Below are positions 11,220 to 22,217 of a stretch of 64,000 nucleotides of DNA, one piece after another. The notes beneath the pieces are model-generated. The model did no database searches. It was not told where the DNA came from and saw nothing but the letters and a program-made list of their open reading frames with translations. Each line of letters begins with the position of its first letter. Position 1 is the stretch's first letter. Location: positions 134,878,200-134,942,199 of the forward strand of contig CM045770.1 in NCBI GenBank assembly GCA_025200525.1, written 5' to 3'. Position numbers and translations under genes: made by a program. The DNA comes from Camellia lanceoleosa (taxonomy: Eukaryota; Streptophyta; Magnoliopsida; Ericales; Theaceae).

Positions 11220-12708
11220 TGTGATTCCTCACTAGAAACAGGAATTGATCCATGTCTTGGTCCTCCTGATCCTCAGCCTGAAATTCATGAGGTAGTATAT
11301 GTACCATGTTAACTGACTGGTGGGAATGAGCCAAACTGGATGGTGGTTGTACCTTCTTCCCTCTTGACTACCTTGTTCAAGATCTTCAGCGTCCCTCCAT
11401 GCCGCATTCGCATACTTCATTGATGATCGATCCTTGAAGGATCCTTCTCAACTAAACTTCGATCGAAATGTTTGTTCAGCCATAAAGGCTTCGAACATTT
11501 CTTCTTCTGCCATTTCCTTCTTTTGGCTCATGCCAATTTCTTCTTCTATTTCACTATCACTTTCCATCAGAGCCTTCTCCAATCCTGCCAAACTAGACTT
11601 TTCCCTGGCCTTTAGTTCAGAATGAACTTGGGCCAATTGTTCCCTGCTACAAACCACTTTACTTTGCAGCGTCGGTTTTGGAACATGGTCTGACTTCGAA
11701 GCTTTCTTTTCTTTCGTCTTGACATGTGAAGAATTCTCTTCACTCTCTTTCAGATTTTCTTTGGTCTTGGGTGTACTGTCTTGAATTTTCCTTCTTTGTG
11801 CTCTGGAAATAACCGCACCATACTTGGCTCCTTTGTCTTTGGGTGCTTCAAAGAATACCCATTGTTTGGGGCCACCAAAGGAGGTTTGACCATTACGCAC
11901 TGTGATTCCAACATCTCTCCTGTCAGGCAATTCCCTAGGTTTATTTTGCATTACAAACCAATCTGGGACTCCAGGCACCCAAGAGCTTACTGATTCAGAC
12001 GTTGAATCACCCTTTTCCACCTTCGAAGCCATCTTCGACACTGGCCGTGGAGGTAAGTGCTTGGTTCTGGTCTCATGTTTCGAACTTGATTCTGGCCTTT
12101 GTTTGAAATGGCCATTTTCATTACGTGTGAAGTTGATCTGGGGGGCCAATCTCTGGCTTTAGTCCCATAACCTGAACTCCTCTCTAATCTTCTTTCAGAA
12201 TGTCTACTCTCCATTTTATAGTAGCTAAGTGGCCTAGACTCATACAAGGGCCTTTTGCCTTTAGCATTCATTCTGTCAACTGCAGGCTCAACCACCACTG
12301 GTCGTTGCCTATCACTAGCCGGGTACGGCCTTTTGTTGTAAGCGTTGGTTGTTCTAGGACGTCTCTGAACATCCTTATAGTATTGCTTCCCATCAATTGG
12401 AAGCCCCTTCAACCATTTGTAGCTTAGTCTACACCTTGGACACATCCTTTGCATTACAGCTGCTTCCAAGGAATCGTCGTCAAGATTTCTTCATCGAATG
12501 TTCCTTCGATGTGAGAGACTCGACCAACAACTGAACTCTTGGTCTCTTTCTTGGCAATGTCACGGTTGGCAATATGCATTTGCACATTGACTTCTTCCAA
12601 TTCCTGCAAAGATAGGTTACGAAAATTTGGAACAACCACATTAGCGCGCTTTCTCCAACTTCGAAAAGTTCTTGTCAATTCCATGGCTTTCTCTTTTGTT
12701 TGGGAACT
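11220..12708 (-). pseudogene. Gag-protease linker region of element 1
   Basis: Low-complexity, basic and Lys/Glu/Ser-rich coding remnants between the gag zinc motif and protease, in at least three frames (11448-12149, 11987-12469, 12454-12684). A coherent segment near 11930-12000 reads W-V-P-G-V-P-D-W-F-V-M-Q. Tat elements have such a long, poorly conserved linker here; no enzyme domain is seen. Confidence 0.6.
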
Positions 12709-14564
12709 TCAGGGCTTCCTTTCCGGATTTGCTCTCGATCTGTCTCGAAAAAGAATGCAGTTTTTAGATGAGTGAGACCAAGAATTGTGCCATTTACAGT
12801 ACACTTTTACTGTAAGTTCATCAAGAGCAGGCAGATTTACTCCGTTGGGTAACTGAAGGAAATTAGGTGCGGGCAAAAGATCCGAAATGTCATCTGCTTT
12901 TGTTAAATCGAAAGAATACTTTCTGTGAAAGTCTTTCTTCTTAAACTGGTCGATAGTCGTATCCTTATGAATTAATGCTTCACAGACACGGTTCTTTGCC
13001 CACAATCTCTGCTGCATCAATCTCGTAATTGGGATCTTTATAGTATGTCTTATATGAAGCATTGTTTCGATCTTGTTCTTCCTCCAATAATGCTTCATAT
13101 CGTGACACCTTATAGGTTAATTCGACCAAATCCCTGAATTCAATTGAATCAAACTTCTTTCGGCTTTGAACTCTAAACCGCTTTTGAGCCAATCGTACAA
13201 ATTTCGCTCGAAGGATGACTCTACATTTATTTCGAGCCCTTTTAAATCTTGCAATGAATTGAGTAGCCTTTTCTTCGTGCCTTTGACTCAATCTTGCCAA
13301 ATCGCCATGGATACTTCGCTCGATTGGAAAAATTGGGCATGAAATGCCTCTTCCATCTGTTGCCAAGTTTGAATGGAGCTGTGTGTAAGGTTGATATACC
13401 ATACAAACGCTCCCCAGTTAGAGAGTTTGGAAATAATCTCAATTTTATGTAGTCATGATTAGCGAATTCACCACCTGACGTGAATCTAGCAATATGCTCT
13501 CTTGTTGATTGATTGATTTCGGCCCATAGAATAGGGTGAAATCGGTATTCTAAACCCTCTTGGGTATTCATGTACCCTATCAACCCACTGGATATGGTTT
13601 TCAGATACAGAGTTTGGACCCCGAGCCATTGGTCCACATAGCTCCCTAACAATATCAACAATTTGGTCCCTAGGGACCATATTTTGGGCTTCTCAACCAC
13701 TCTTTGAGGAGCAAACACAGGGGTTCGGTGGAACTTGTGCTGTGGTCCTCTTGGTCCATACAATGGTACATTTGGGATGGTTGTCCCTGTGGTGCGAGTT
13801 CTTTGTTGGAAATGGATAACCCCTTTGAGCCTGTCCTGTTAAAGGACCTGTGAAAGGTGTTGGAATAGGTATTGTATCCCTTCCATTTGTAGGCAAACCC
13901 TCCAACCCCCCGGGTATAAATTCAAATAAAGGATTATTATAACCCCTGGTGCCAGGTATGGCTTCGAACATGGGATTTGCCACCATTCTTATGCCAGTTT
14001 CTTGTACTTGGCCAGATCTGCCAACTGGTATGGCTTCACTATTGAGTATTGTGGTATTTTGGCCTACTACAGGCCTCGAAATGGGTTCATACCAAGACTG
14101 AGGTGATGGTCTGTCATAGTTTTGAGTACTAGTCTGACCATTAACCTGTCCATTAACTTGCATAGGCTGTTTTTCTCTAGCCAATCTTTGTTGATGAACA
14201 TTTAAAATTTCTTCTGTATGTCTTGTATTTGTTGGTTGGTGGTTGTTCATTCGATCCAAAAAGGATGTTGCCCACCTTTCCATTGTGTTCATCAGCTGTT
14301 GTCCCATAGCATCTACCAAGCCATCCCATGGATTTGTTGGCTGAGAAGATGGAATGGTGGATGGTCCAATTCCTTGGTTTCTTCCAATATTATGAACATT
14401 TGGTTCTTGTCGGAAATCTTGATGCAATTCGACCAAAGGTTACGATAACATAGGAGTTTCCACAGAGTGTGTTACCACATTCTCCTCTGGATTAGGTATT
14501 TCTACCTCTCCTTCTACGCCTTCTTCTAAGCGTTCATTTTCTCCTTGTCGTCTTCGTCTAGCCA
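12709..14564 (-). pseudogene. gag of element 1, with stop and frameshifts
   Basis: Gag forms the particle that packages element RNA. The ATG at 14564 lies just after the primer site and gives M-A-R-R-R-R-Q-G. An in-frame TAA at about 14441 interrupts after some 40 codons and coding resumes at once (P-L-V-E-L-H-Q-D-F). The capsid-like domain is near 13480-13200 (S-Q-R-H-E-E-K-A-T-Q-F-I-A-R-F-K) with two frame changes near 13400 and 13280. A zinc-knuckle-like C-K-W-H-N-S-W-S-H-S-S-K-N-C lies at about 12800-12756; this C/H/H/C form is typical of Tat gag. Confidence 0.8.
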
Positions 14565-14574
14565 TTTTTAATTA

Positions 14575-14592
14575 GTCCCACTGGGCGTGCCA
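14575..14592 (-). other. Primer-binding site of element 1
   Basis: Eight bases inside the right LTR the minus strand reads TGGCACGCCCAGTGGGAC, starting with TGG to pair with a tRNA 3' CCA. Element 6 has the related site TGGTATGCCTGGTGGGACC. I cannot name the tRNA with confidence. Confidence 0.8.
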
Positions 14593-14600
14593 AAAATATA

Positions 14601-15372
14601 TGTTGGCTTTTTGGCTTTTCAAAGGGTAAATTTGTAAATCTTGGCGTGCGACAAGGATCAATCGATCCTTCTGAAATTATAATTGCCAATCAATTATCGG
14701 CGACTATGTTTTAGTTCTTTCACCTCAATGAAGAGGACTTTTCTTTGGTGGCTCGACTTTTAGGAGAAATTAAGAGAAATGACAAGTAATATTAAAAGCA
14801 ATTGAAGTATTTTATTAACATAAACACTTACAATTGTCCAAACTCAAATTTGAGGAAGTTTACAAAGAACGATTTACTTGAATCTACTTGAAAACTACTC
14901 CTATGAATTGAAGTACAGTGCAGGTATTTAAAGAACAAGTATTTAAAGTACAGGAAAGGTAAAACTGGAAAGGAAAAATACGAAGTAAAACTGGTTTATA
15001 TGATCTGAGTCTGGGGGCCTTTTCTGGGAACTTCCCTGCTATTTATACTTGTTAGGGATGACCTTCGAACTGCACTTCGAACCGTCGAACTGCTCCTCCA
15101 TGATCGCTGATCACGTTACCTTAGAAATAGTTCCACTTTGCCATCACTTGCAGTTGGACTTCCCTCCTGTTTCTGAATTTGAATGAAGGTAACCGTTGAA
15201 GCCACGTCACCTTGTACCTCATTCCTGATCTAATGCTACTCAGACCACTTGAGACCCAATAATTATTGCCACGTGTACGATTGAGATTTAAGATTAACAT
15301 CATCTTCCAATAATACCCTCATTCTGCCACGTGTCGAATTGTAATTGGCTTTTACAAAATATGTAGCCAACA
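14601..15372 (-). repeat. Element 1, 5' LTR (right copy)
   Basis: 772 bp from TGTTGGCT to AGCCAACA, followed by target duplication GTTAA. On the minus strand this is the upstream LTR that would drive gag-pol. Confidence 0.95.
15040..15047 (-). promoter_or_regulatory. TATA box in 5' LTR of element 1
   Basis: Minus strand TATAAATA, about 325 bp into the LTR, conserved in the other copy at 513-520. Transcription would start some 30 bp on, near 15010, making the outer ~360 bp the U3 region. Confidence 0.6.
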
Positions 15373-15543
15373 GTTAACAACAAATATAACCATCTATTAC
15401 ATTGTAACCATTTAAAAATACCAATAAAAAAATCACCCATTACATGATCATTATCCAAACACATACTAAAAATTAATTTTGGTAAAAACAAATAAAATAA
15501 ATAAAAATGTAAAAGATTTATCATTTTTATATAATTTTATATT

Positions 15544-16495
15544 GAAAAATTTACTCATAAATCATATTTTCTGAAAAATTGAACTATTTAGTCCTAAAAG
15601 TTTTCTTATGCACCATTAGTCCCATTTATACATCATCAACAAAACAACATCAAATATCATCATCAAAATAATATCAAGCATCATCCGATTTTTTTTGATG
15701 TTTGTGGGTGTTACCAAATTGGTAAAGTTTTGTAAAACATTTTTTGATTTCTAAAAGTACCCAAACAAGAACAGTTATGCAATGAAAAATTTGCTTCATT
15801 TATACAAAGATTAGGAAGATCTAAACCTGTTAACACTTTTTAGGAAAGAAGAAGATCCTATGCCCAGAAAGAGAAACAGATTAAAAAAAATGAAGGAAAG
15901 AGAGAAAACCTTGAAGGGCGGAAATAGCCAAGTTTCTGGCCGAGGCGTTGGCGAGCTTTGATAGCAGTTTCATCCATGGCGGAGGCGGAGGTAGGCATCA
16001 TAGATTTGTAAAAGGGGTGTCCAGGGGTGTAAGGAGTGTCCTCGTGGAGGCGTTGAGGACTTGTCGTCCTTGATCTCCTCCGATAAATCTCTACTCCGGG
16101 ATGATGATGACGTTTGATGTTGTTTTGATGATGTTGTTGTGATGTTGTGATGTTGTGTTGTTGATGATGTGATGACGTTTGATGATGATGTTGTGATGTT
16201 TGATGTTATTTTGATGATGATGTTTGTGATGTTGATGTTGTTTTGATGATGATGTTTGATGTTGTTTGATGATGATGTTGTGATGTTTGATGTTGTTTTG
16301 ATGATGATGTTTGATGTTGTTTTGATAATGATGTTGTGATATTTGATGTTGTTTTGATGATGATGATATTTGATGTATATGCCCTCTATGGTCAATTTCC
16401 CTATAATGGGACCTTTCAGTCTATAATCTATAAGAAAACTTTTAAGACTAAACAGTGTATAAGTTGTTAATTTGGGATTTATTGGTGCATCACCC
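15544..16495. mobile_element. Foldback Mutator-like element, copy A
   Basis: 952 bp bounded by the perfect 9-bp target duplication TTTTATATT (15535-15543 and 16496-16504). Imperfect terminal inverted repeats share ATAAATC and TTTAGTC(C/T)TAAAAGTTTTCT, reading inward from both ends. The left arm holds ATCATCAAA-type repeats (15632-15686), and the right arm holds the complementary TGATGTTG/TTTGATG repeats (16097-16380), so one strand could fold into a long hairpin. No transposase is seen. The centre includes a gene-like fragment. Copy B is at 52973-54310. Confidence 0.85.
15910..15998 (-). pseudogene. Captured exon-like fragment in copy A, gene not recognised
   Basis: On the minus strand an ATG in good context (GCCATGGAT at 15977; another in-frame ATG at 15998) opens a frame reading M-D-E-T-A-I-K-A-R-Q-R-L-G-Q-K-L-G-Y-F-R-P-S, then a donor-like CAAG|GTTTTC at 15910/15909. 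G+C content is higher than in the surrounding element. A coding start plus a splice donor inside a non-autonomous Mutator-like element suggests a host gene 5' end picked up as genomic DNA. I do not recognise the protein. Confidence 0.4.
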
Positions 16496-16504
16496 TTTTA
16501 TATT

Positions 16505-18222
16505 TGGTGAGTAGAAATAATTTTTCAAAATTAAAAAATATTTTTTTGACATTTAGTTTTATCAAACTAGTTTATATTTTATCAAATTAACGACTTTACC
16601 TTTGAAATAGAGCAACAATGTCTTCAGTTGTCCATATTTGAAATGTAATTCAAAATTCAAAGTCAAATGTATCACAATTGAAAGGTTAAGGACCAAAGTG
16701 ATACAAGTCCTAAACTACAGCGATCGTTAGTATAATTCACCCTAAATTATTTTTAGTAATTCAATTACTTTTTTAGAAATATAAAAAAAAATTAATTTTC
16801 ACACAAAATAAAAACAATAGTTGTTTTAGAATTTTGGAAGTTTATTTTTTATTTTTTTATTTATTAAGCAACCATGAAAATATTTTGTATTAATTTAAGG
16901 ACAACTAAAATATATTTGTTAGGGTGATTCTATTTACATATCAAATAAAGACTCAGTACACACCACATATATTTTGAATTTTTGACTTTTCCTCAATACA
17001 CCCCATTAATTTTTGTATAATACCAAAATAACCCTGCCATCTTCCCAAACTTTTAAACCCTAATCCTAACCCTAACCCTAACCATCGTTGCTCAACCTCC
17101 CATTGTCGTCGCCCCTCCCCAGTATCTTCCCCTTCTCGCCGTTGCTTCCTCCTTTCTAACCTCCGTTATCTTGCTTCACAACCCCTTCCTGTCTTTAATG
17201 CCTCCTACTACCACTACCGTTGCAACCCCCTTCTCTTCAGTTGCGATCACTAGATCGTGATCTTTCTCCCATCTTTGATTTCTCTCTCTCTCTCTCTCTC
17301 CTCTCCATCTCTCTCAATTGTGATCGTGATCTCCTTCTATTACCGCTCACTCTTCAATCCTTGTCTTCTTCTTTCCAATTTCACTAGACATTGAAACCTA
17401 GAAAAAAAAAAAAAAAAAAAAAAAGGCTAGGCAGGAGGGTGTGGTAGAAGAGAATGAGAATGGAAGACAATTGTTAAAGAAAAGAGGTTAGGTTGGGGTG
17501 GTGCCAGCGCCAATGCCGACATGGCACTGGTGTTGGATTGTGGCTGGTGTATGTATTGAGAGATGGTGGTTGCTGTGTAAAGTTTGTCCAAAAAAGTAAT
17601 TTAATTAAGGGATAAATTTGTAAATAAAAAAATTAGAAAATTGTGTGGATTGATAGATTGAGTGGTGTATAAATAGTATTTCCTTATTTTCCAATTTAAG
17701 GATACTAATTTTTTTGAGACAAAACTACCCTTAGTCTATTTTCATTGTTCCACTACTTCTAACAAACACACCACTGCCAATTCTAGCTGTCGTTTTCGGT
17801 TACTAGCGACAACTTTCCAGTGACTACTGCCAATCCATTTTTCAACTACTCTCCAATGAAGTGAAATTTTAGTAACTTAGCACAGTAAAATTCTCCAGCA
17901 ACTCTTTAACAAGGTAAAATTTTCATGAAATTTTATTATTTTCAAAGCTTCAAAAATATTCATTTAACAGCCAAAAATATAGTGTAATTTCATTTCCTAA
18001 AAGATGTAACAAAATTAGCAATGTGTTGAAATTTTAATCAAATAAACTCTTGCAGTAAATTTTCTGTAAATGAAATTCCATTATGCACTGTTAATGTGTA
18101 ATTTCACTATCATGATGAAATTTCATTGGGTGACAACGAAATCGAATTGTTTTGAACAAAAAGATAAATACAAGAAGAATAGAAAGAAAGAGAGAGGAAG
18201 AGATAGGAAGAACAAAAATTAA
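16505..18222. other. Non-coding AT-rich spacer
   Basis: No credible gene. It holds a short run of CCCTAA repeats at about 17050-17085, a C-rich UTR-like stretch to 17230, a (TC)10 run near 17280-17300 and a 23-base A tract at 17402-17424. Segments near 16923 and 17682 are weakly inverted copies of each other, but I find no target duplication for them. Confidence 0.5.
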
Positions 18223-21055
18223 ATGATTGTAGACGTCCCCGAACGCCCCGGGAGGGATGAGTCCCCCGCTCCGTTCATTTTGGGCTCACTACAGTTCAGG
18301 ACTCAAATTGTCACGGTTCTTAATCTGAACCAAAGAGTCCAAATCCGGCAAATCGTTTTTAGAAAACAGATTTTTTTGAAAGAAGTGCCAAACATGGACT
18401 GCTTTGCCAGATACAGAGTCGCCACCTAAATATTTTATTTTTGGGAAATTTAAGAAACCCTGACTCGTGCCTAAGGCCATGTGTCCGTCATCACCAAAGT
18501 TGCCTCGGCTCGGGAACTTGGGTACGATTGGGGAAGGTCACTTCGTGAGCACCCCCGCTCACCCGATCAAAGATCGGCCTCTACTAACCATGATATCTAG
18601 TTTTGAAAACATTATGCATTCTTATTCTGGTTATTAGCCTAGACTTACTATGTGATGCGCACAACATACAAGTATAGACTGGATTGCCTGAATTGGAACA
18701 AAACATTTCATGCTTGTTTTTGAAAGATGGTTTGCTACCCGCAAGTAGGCTCAAAATGCAAATTTTGCCACCCTCGGGTGGGCTTAGAAAAGATGGTTTT
18801 GCCACTATCTAGTGGGCTTAAAACTCACAATTGATGAATTGTTCCAATTCAAATAACCCAACCTCCACCCACAGGCATTCAAGTAGGTATATCACATAAG
18901 CAAATAGCCTCATGGTAAGCATGCTATTTATGGCAATCACTCACACGCATGCAAGGATGCTAAAGCATAAAAACTTACCGAGTACTCCAAGCCAAAATAG
19001 AAGCTAATTAGAAATCCATGCATGATCCTAACTATACAGAAATGCCTAATGCAACACATGCAAGAATGCAACTAAGATAGGCTTGGCTATTCTAAACATG
19101 GCATATGGAATGCTACAACTAACAAGTATTCAACTTGGAATTGAAATACAATGCAGTGAGTTATGATGCGCCGAGCCTGGTGCATGCAAAACAGATGAAT
19201 GAATGCAAACATGCTATCATACTGTATGCTAATTGAAACATGCCCTAATCTAACCATCATAAGCTGGTAAATAAAAGGGAGAAAGACGTGGGGTTGAAAG
19301 ACATACATCACACACACTCACACTTATTACAACATTGCCTTCGCTCGGAGGGTCCAAATAAATAATATACAGTCCCAAATAAATAATACAGTCCCAGTAA
19401 GTACAAAATCCTAATTAATTAACAAATTAATCTAGGAAATCAATAAATGGCACACAAATCCATGGACCGCTTCGGCTCTGTTCCAAATGATGAATGATGT
19501 ATGCTCGGGTTGCTTGGCGCGGAAATCTATTGCGACGCCCCAATTAGCCTCTGTTTACAATTAAGCCCGGAATGTTGCGCAAAGCCCCAAAAGATTGCCG
19601 ATTTTTGATTTGCTGCAACAGAGAGCAGGAAAAGGGCATGGCAATATATTTTCACATATGTATGCTTGACTACTCTTCAAGGAGCATAGTCATCGATCCT
19701 CATGCCACCAATCACGCATATCGATGCATGATGGCCGATGAGTCGAATTGCACGACTTAATATAGAATGAATGCACACATAAACACAACAAGGCCTAAAC
19801 GCCATCATGGATAATACGGAGTGTCGGCGACTGGGAATTGAGACACGTTCCATCACTCAGAGTACGAAATGTCCCTCGTTTCCCGTGCTCGGGCTAACTC
19901 CTATCCCAAGCACAATGCAATATGCATGACATGCATGAATGCAACTAATATACAACCTAGCATACACAATGCTATGAGATGGCATACACGATGCACGATG
20001 TAACATGGCATACATGATGCTCTAACATGCAACCTAGCATACACAATGCTATGAATTGTAATGACATACACAATGCATAATGGACTTAAACCAACATGAG
20101 TAGACCTCAGCCACACTCACATCAGCGGCCATTAGATGAAAATGAGACACTCGAGATGCGTGCACACATGCACGCAAACCGATGACCGATCCTAAGGCAC
20201 AAATGCCACTCTAACAAGGCATGGCAAGGCATGAAACATGGCATTCAAACAATGCAATTTCCAGCACTAAATCATGATGCAAAATGATCCCGAATCATGA
20301 ATATATATCACCCGATGCATGGGATGGTCCCGAAACACAAAACTAGGCACATGCATTGACCTATAGCTATACAAAGCATGCATTATTTGATCATGAGGCA
20401 TGAAAACAGAACCAAGGCGGTCCCAAAACATGAACATTTCTAGTTCGAAGCATGGCCAAAAGATGCTAGAAAGATGGCCTAACAGAGCATGCAATTTTGA
20501 CTATCAAACATGGATTACATGGCACGTACATGAAGCAAGTGAGAACTCGTCAAACCAGAAAAAATCAGTGAACAAAACATGCCAAAATATTTCCAAATAA
20601 ACATGGAAATGCAGCCAACACATGCACAAATGAGGGGCTCCTTTGGAAGGGCATACAAGGGGTTATTAAGCACATACAAGATAGACATGAAGCATGACCA
20701 AAACAACTCTGGAAATCAAATATGGTAGTCCCAAAACTCACCAAATTGACCCTGAAATGTGACTTCAAAGCATGCAAGGTAGGGTCTCTTTGAAAGGCCA
20801 AAATGACCACCAAATAAGTCAAGGTGAGAGGGGGTCACCCCCCCCTCCCGGCGCGATTTGGAGGCTCAAAATAGTGTTCCAACCACTGAAAATCCACTGG
20901 ATTTCAGTGGCTAGAAGGCCAAACAAAGCATGCAATTGGAGCTTAGGTGTAAGGCTCAAAACAAGGGACAATCAAGCATACAAGGAAGCATGTGACCTCA
21001 AATAAGAAAATTCCCTTAATAAAACATGAAGATGATGTCAAAAAAAGCCTTTTTC

Positions 21056-21605
21056 CAGTTTATAACAAGTCTAAAAAATGAACATAAATAGGGCTAATCT
21101 ATCATGCAAAAATGGCCCTAAAAGAGAGAATAGAGACAAGGGACAGCAGCTGGCCCCAAATGGCAAAGAGCCCTTCAACAAAATTGAAGAAGGGCTAAAA
21201 AAAAAGCACTTTACAGTTTACATCAAGTCTCGAAAATGAACAAAAGTGAGGCTAAATTAGCATGCAAGAAAAAGGCCTAAAAGAGGGATAAAGAGGCAAG
21301 TGGTAGAAGCTGACCTCAAACAAAGGAGAGACCTTCAAAAAAGTTTAAGAGGAGCTCAAAACAAGGCATTTCACAGTTTGTGACCAAGTCCAAAACAACT
21401 CACAAATAAGCCTAAAATATCATGCAAAAATAGGCCTAAAAGAGAGTTTAAACACAAAGGGTGAGGAGGAGACCTCAAACAGAGAAAGACCCTTGATCGA
21501 ACATGGAGATGAGCTCAAACTATGACTATTTACAGTTCAGGTTGGAGCCCGAAAATGCAAGCAACAAAGGCTAAGAAAGAATGCAAAATAAAGCCAACAG
21601 AGAGG
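21056..21605. repeat. 158-160-bp tandem repeat inside the large solo LTR
   Basis: The anchor CAGTT at 21056, 21214, 21374 and 21533 gives steps of 158, 160 and 159 bp. Each unit continues with AAGTC, a CATGCAA word, GGCCTAAAAGAG and a GACCTCAAA block. About 3.4 units are visible, with a weaker one upstream near 20880. Confidence 0.7.
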
Positions 21606-22012
21606 GAAAAGAGACTTACCCTTGTAGCCTAAGTCTTCAACAGCTTTTGGTCCAAGAAATGGTGCTCCTAGCCTTTGGAAATAGCCTTCAAGTTGCTGGA
21701 ATGGAGTGTGGAGGTGTGGTGCTATGGATTGGTGTAGAAATGGCCAAGAACCAAGGGTGTTTTGAGGGTTAGAATAGAGAGAGAGGGAGATTTAATGCAA
21801 GAGCTCCAAACCAATTTTTGTCACCCTTAAAAATGAGCTAAGGGGACTGGTTTTATAGAGGAGATGAGTGGAGAAAAGGGGGGGAAAATCAAATTCAAAT
21901 TTCTCCCCCAAAAGACCCCCCATCGGATACAGGATCTGGGAGGAAACAGAGGGTGCAGCTGTAAGGAACCAGGTGAGAGGGTCATGGCCAGCCAGGTTCA
22001 GAGGGTTCAGGT

Positions 22013-22198
22013 GGCCGGCCAGCCACCTCCCCTGGCCGGCCGACCAGGTTCAAAAGCTGGCCGGCCACCCATATTGGTGGCCTCCCATGTGTGCACAACA
22101 CAGCTATGTGGTCAAAGCCCTGAAAATGTGAACCAGGAGAGAGAAAAACCAATTTTCTAGAAGGGTTCAAAAGGGTCAGGAACAATTGCTGGCCGGCC
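22013..22198. repeat. GGCCGGCC palindrome cluster in the large solo LTR
   Basis: GGCCGGCC at 22013, 22034, 22059 and 22191, with a degenerate GGCCAGCC at 21986. Steps of 21 and 25 bp between the first three. The segment around the last copy (ATATTGGTGGCCTCCC and GGAACAATTGCTGGCC) is also partly duplicated across the nested insertion at 31700-31850. Confidence 0.6.
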
Positions 22199-22217
22199 AT
22201 GTCATATTGGTGGCCTC

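Larger units (their letters stand above)
79..15372 (-). mobile_element. Element 1: Tat-lineage Ty3/gypsy LTR retrotransposon, structurally complete
   Basis: Two LTRs (79-843 and 14601-15372) bound the element. Each begins TGTTGGCT and ends AGCCAACA, and the perfect 5-bp target duplication GTTAA sits at 74-78 and 15373-15377. Coding order on the minus strand is gag, protease, RT, RNase H, a second RNase H and integrase, with the primer site next to the right LTR and the purine tract next to the left one. The second RNase H and an antisense gene between pol and the 3' LTR are marks of the Tat lineage. At 15.3 kb it is large, as Tat elements often are. Reading frames are broken in many places, so it is not autonomous as assembled. 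RT (YIDD) and integrase (D, D, E) catalytic residues are still visible. Confidence 0.95.
18228..22217 (-). repeat. Element 3: large solo LTR, left part
   Basis: Begins TGTAGACGTCCCC at 18228. Its other end, GGGGTGTCTACA, is at 32385, and the perfect target duplication ATGAT lies at 18223-18227 and 32386-32390. With the nested element removed it is about 4.68 kb, with no coding and no second terminus inside, so I call it a solo LTR. The size, the TGTAGAC ends and the GAGTCGCCACC block near 18418 resemble long Ogre-like LTRs; strand is a guess. CATGC/GCATGC words are dense at 18.9-20.8 kb. Confidence 0.75.

Noticed and set aside
15970..16395. 141-codon minus-strand frame rich in Ile, Thr, Asn and Ser
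   Set aside because: It is the translation of the TGATGTT repeat arm of the foldback element, joined to the cargo fragment in a different frame from the exon-like one.
17050..17085. Interstitial telomere repeat
   Set aside because: Only about four CCCTAA units, not the plant CCCTAAA form; such runs are common in plant 5' untranslated regions.
16923..17682. Possible TIR element with GGTGATTCTATTTAC-like ends
   Set aside because: Terminal similarity is weak and no target duplication of 8-10 bp matches on the two sides.
18223..18480. Short frames at the left end of the large solo LTR
   Set aside because: Overlapping on opposite strands, starting across the LTR boundary, with no similarity to a known protein.
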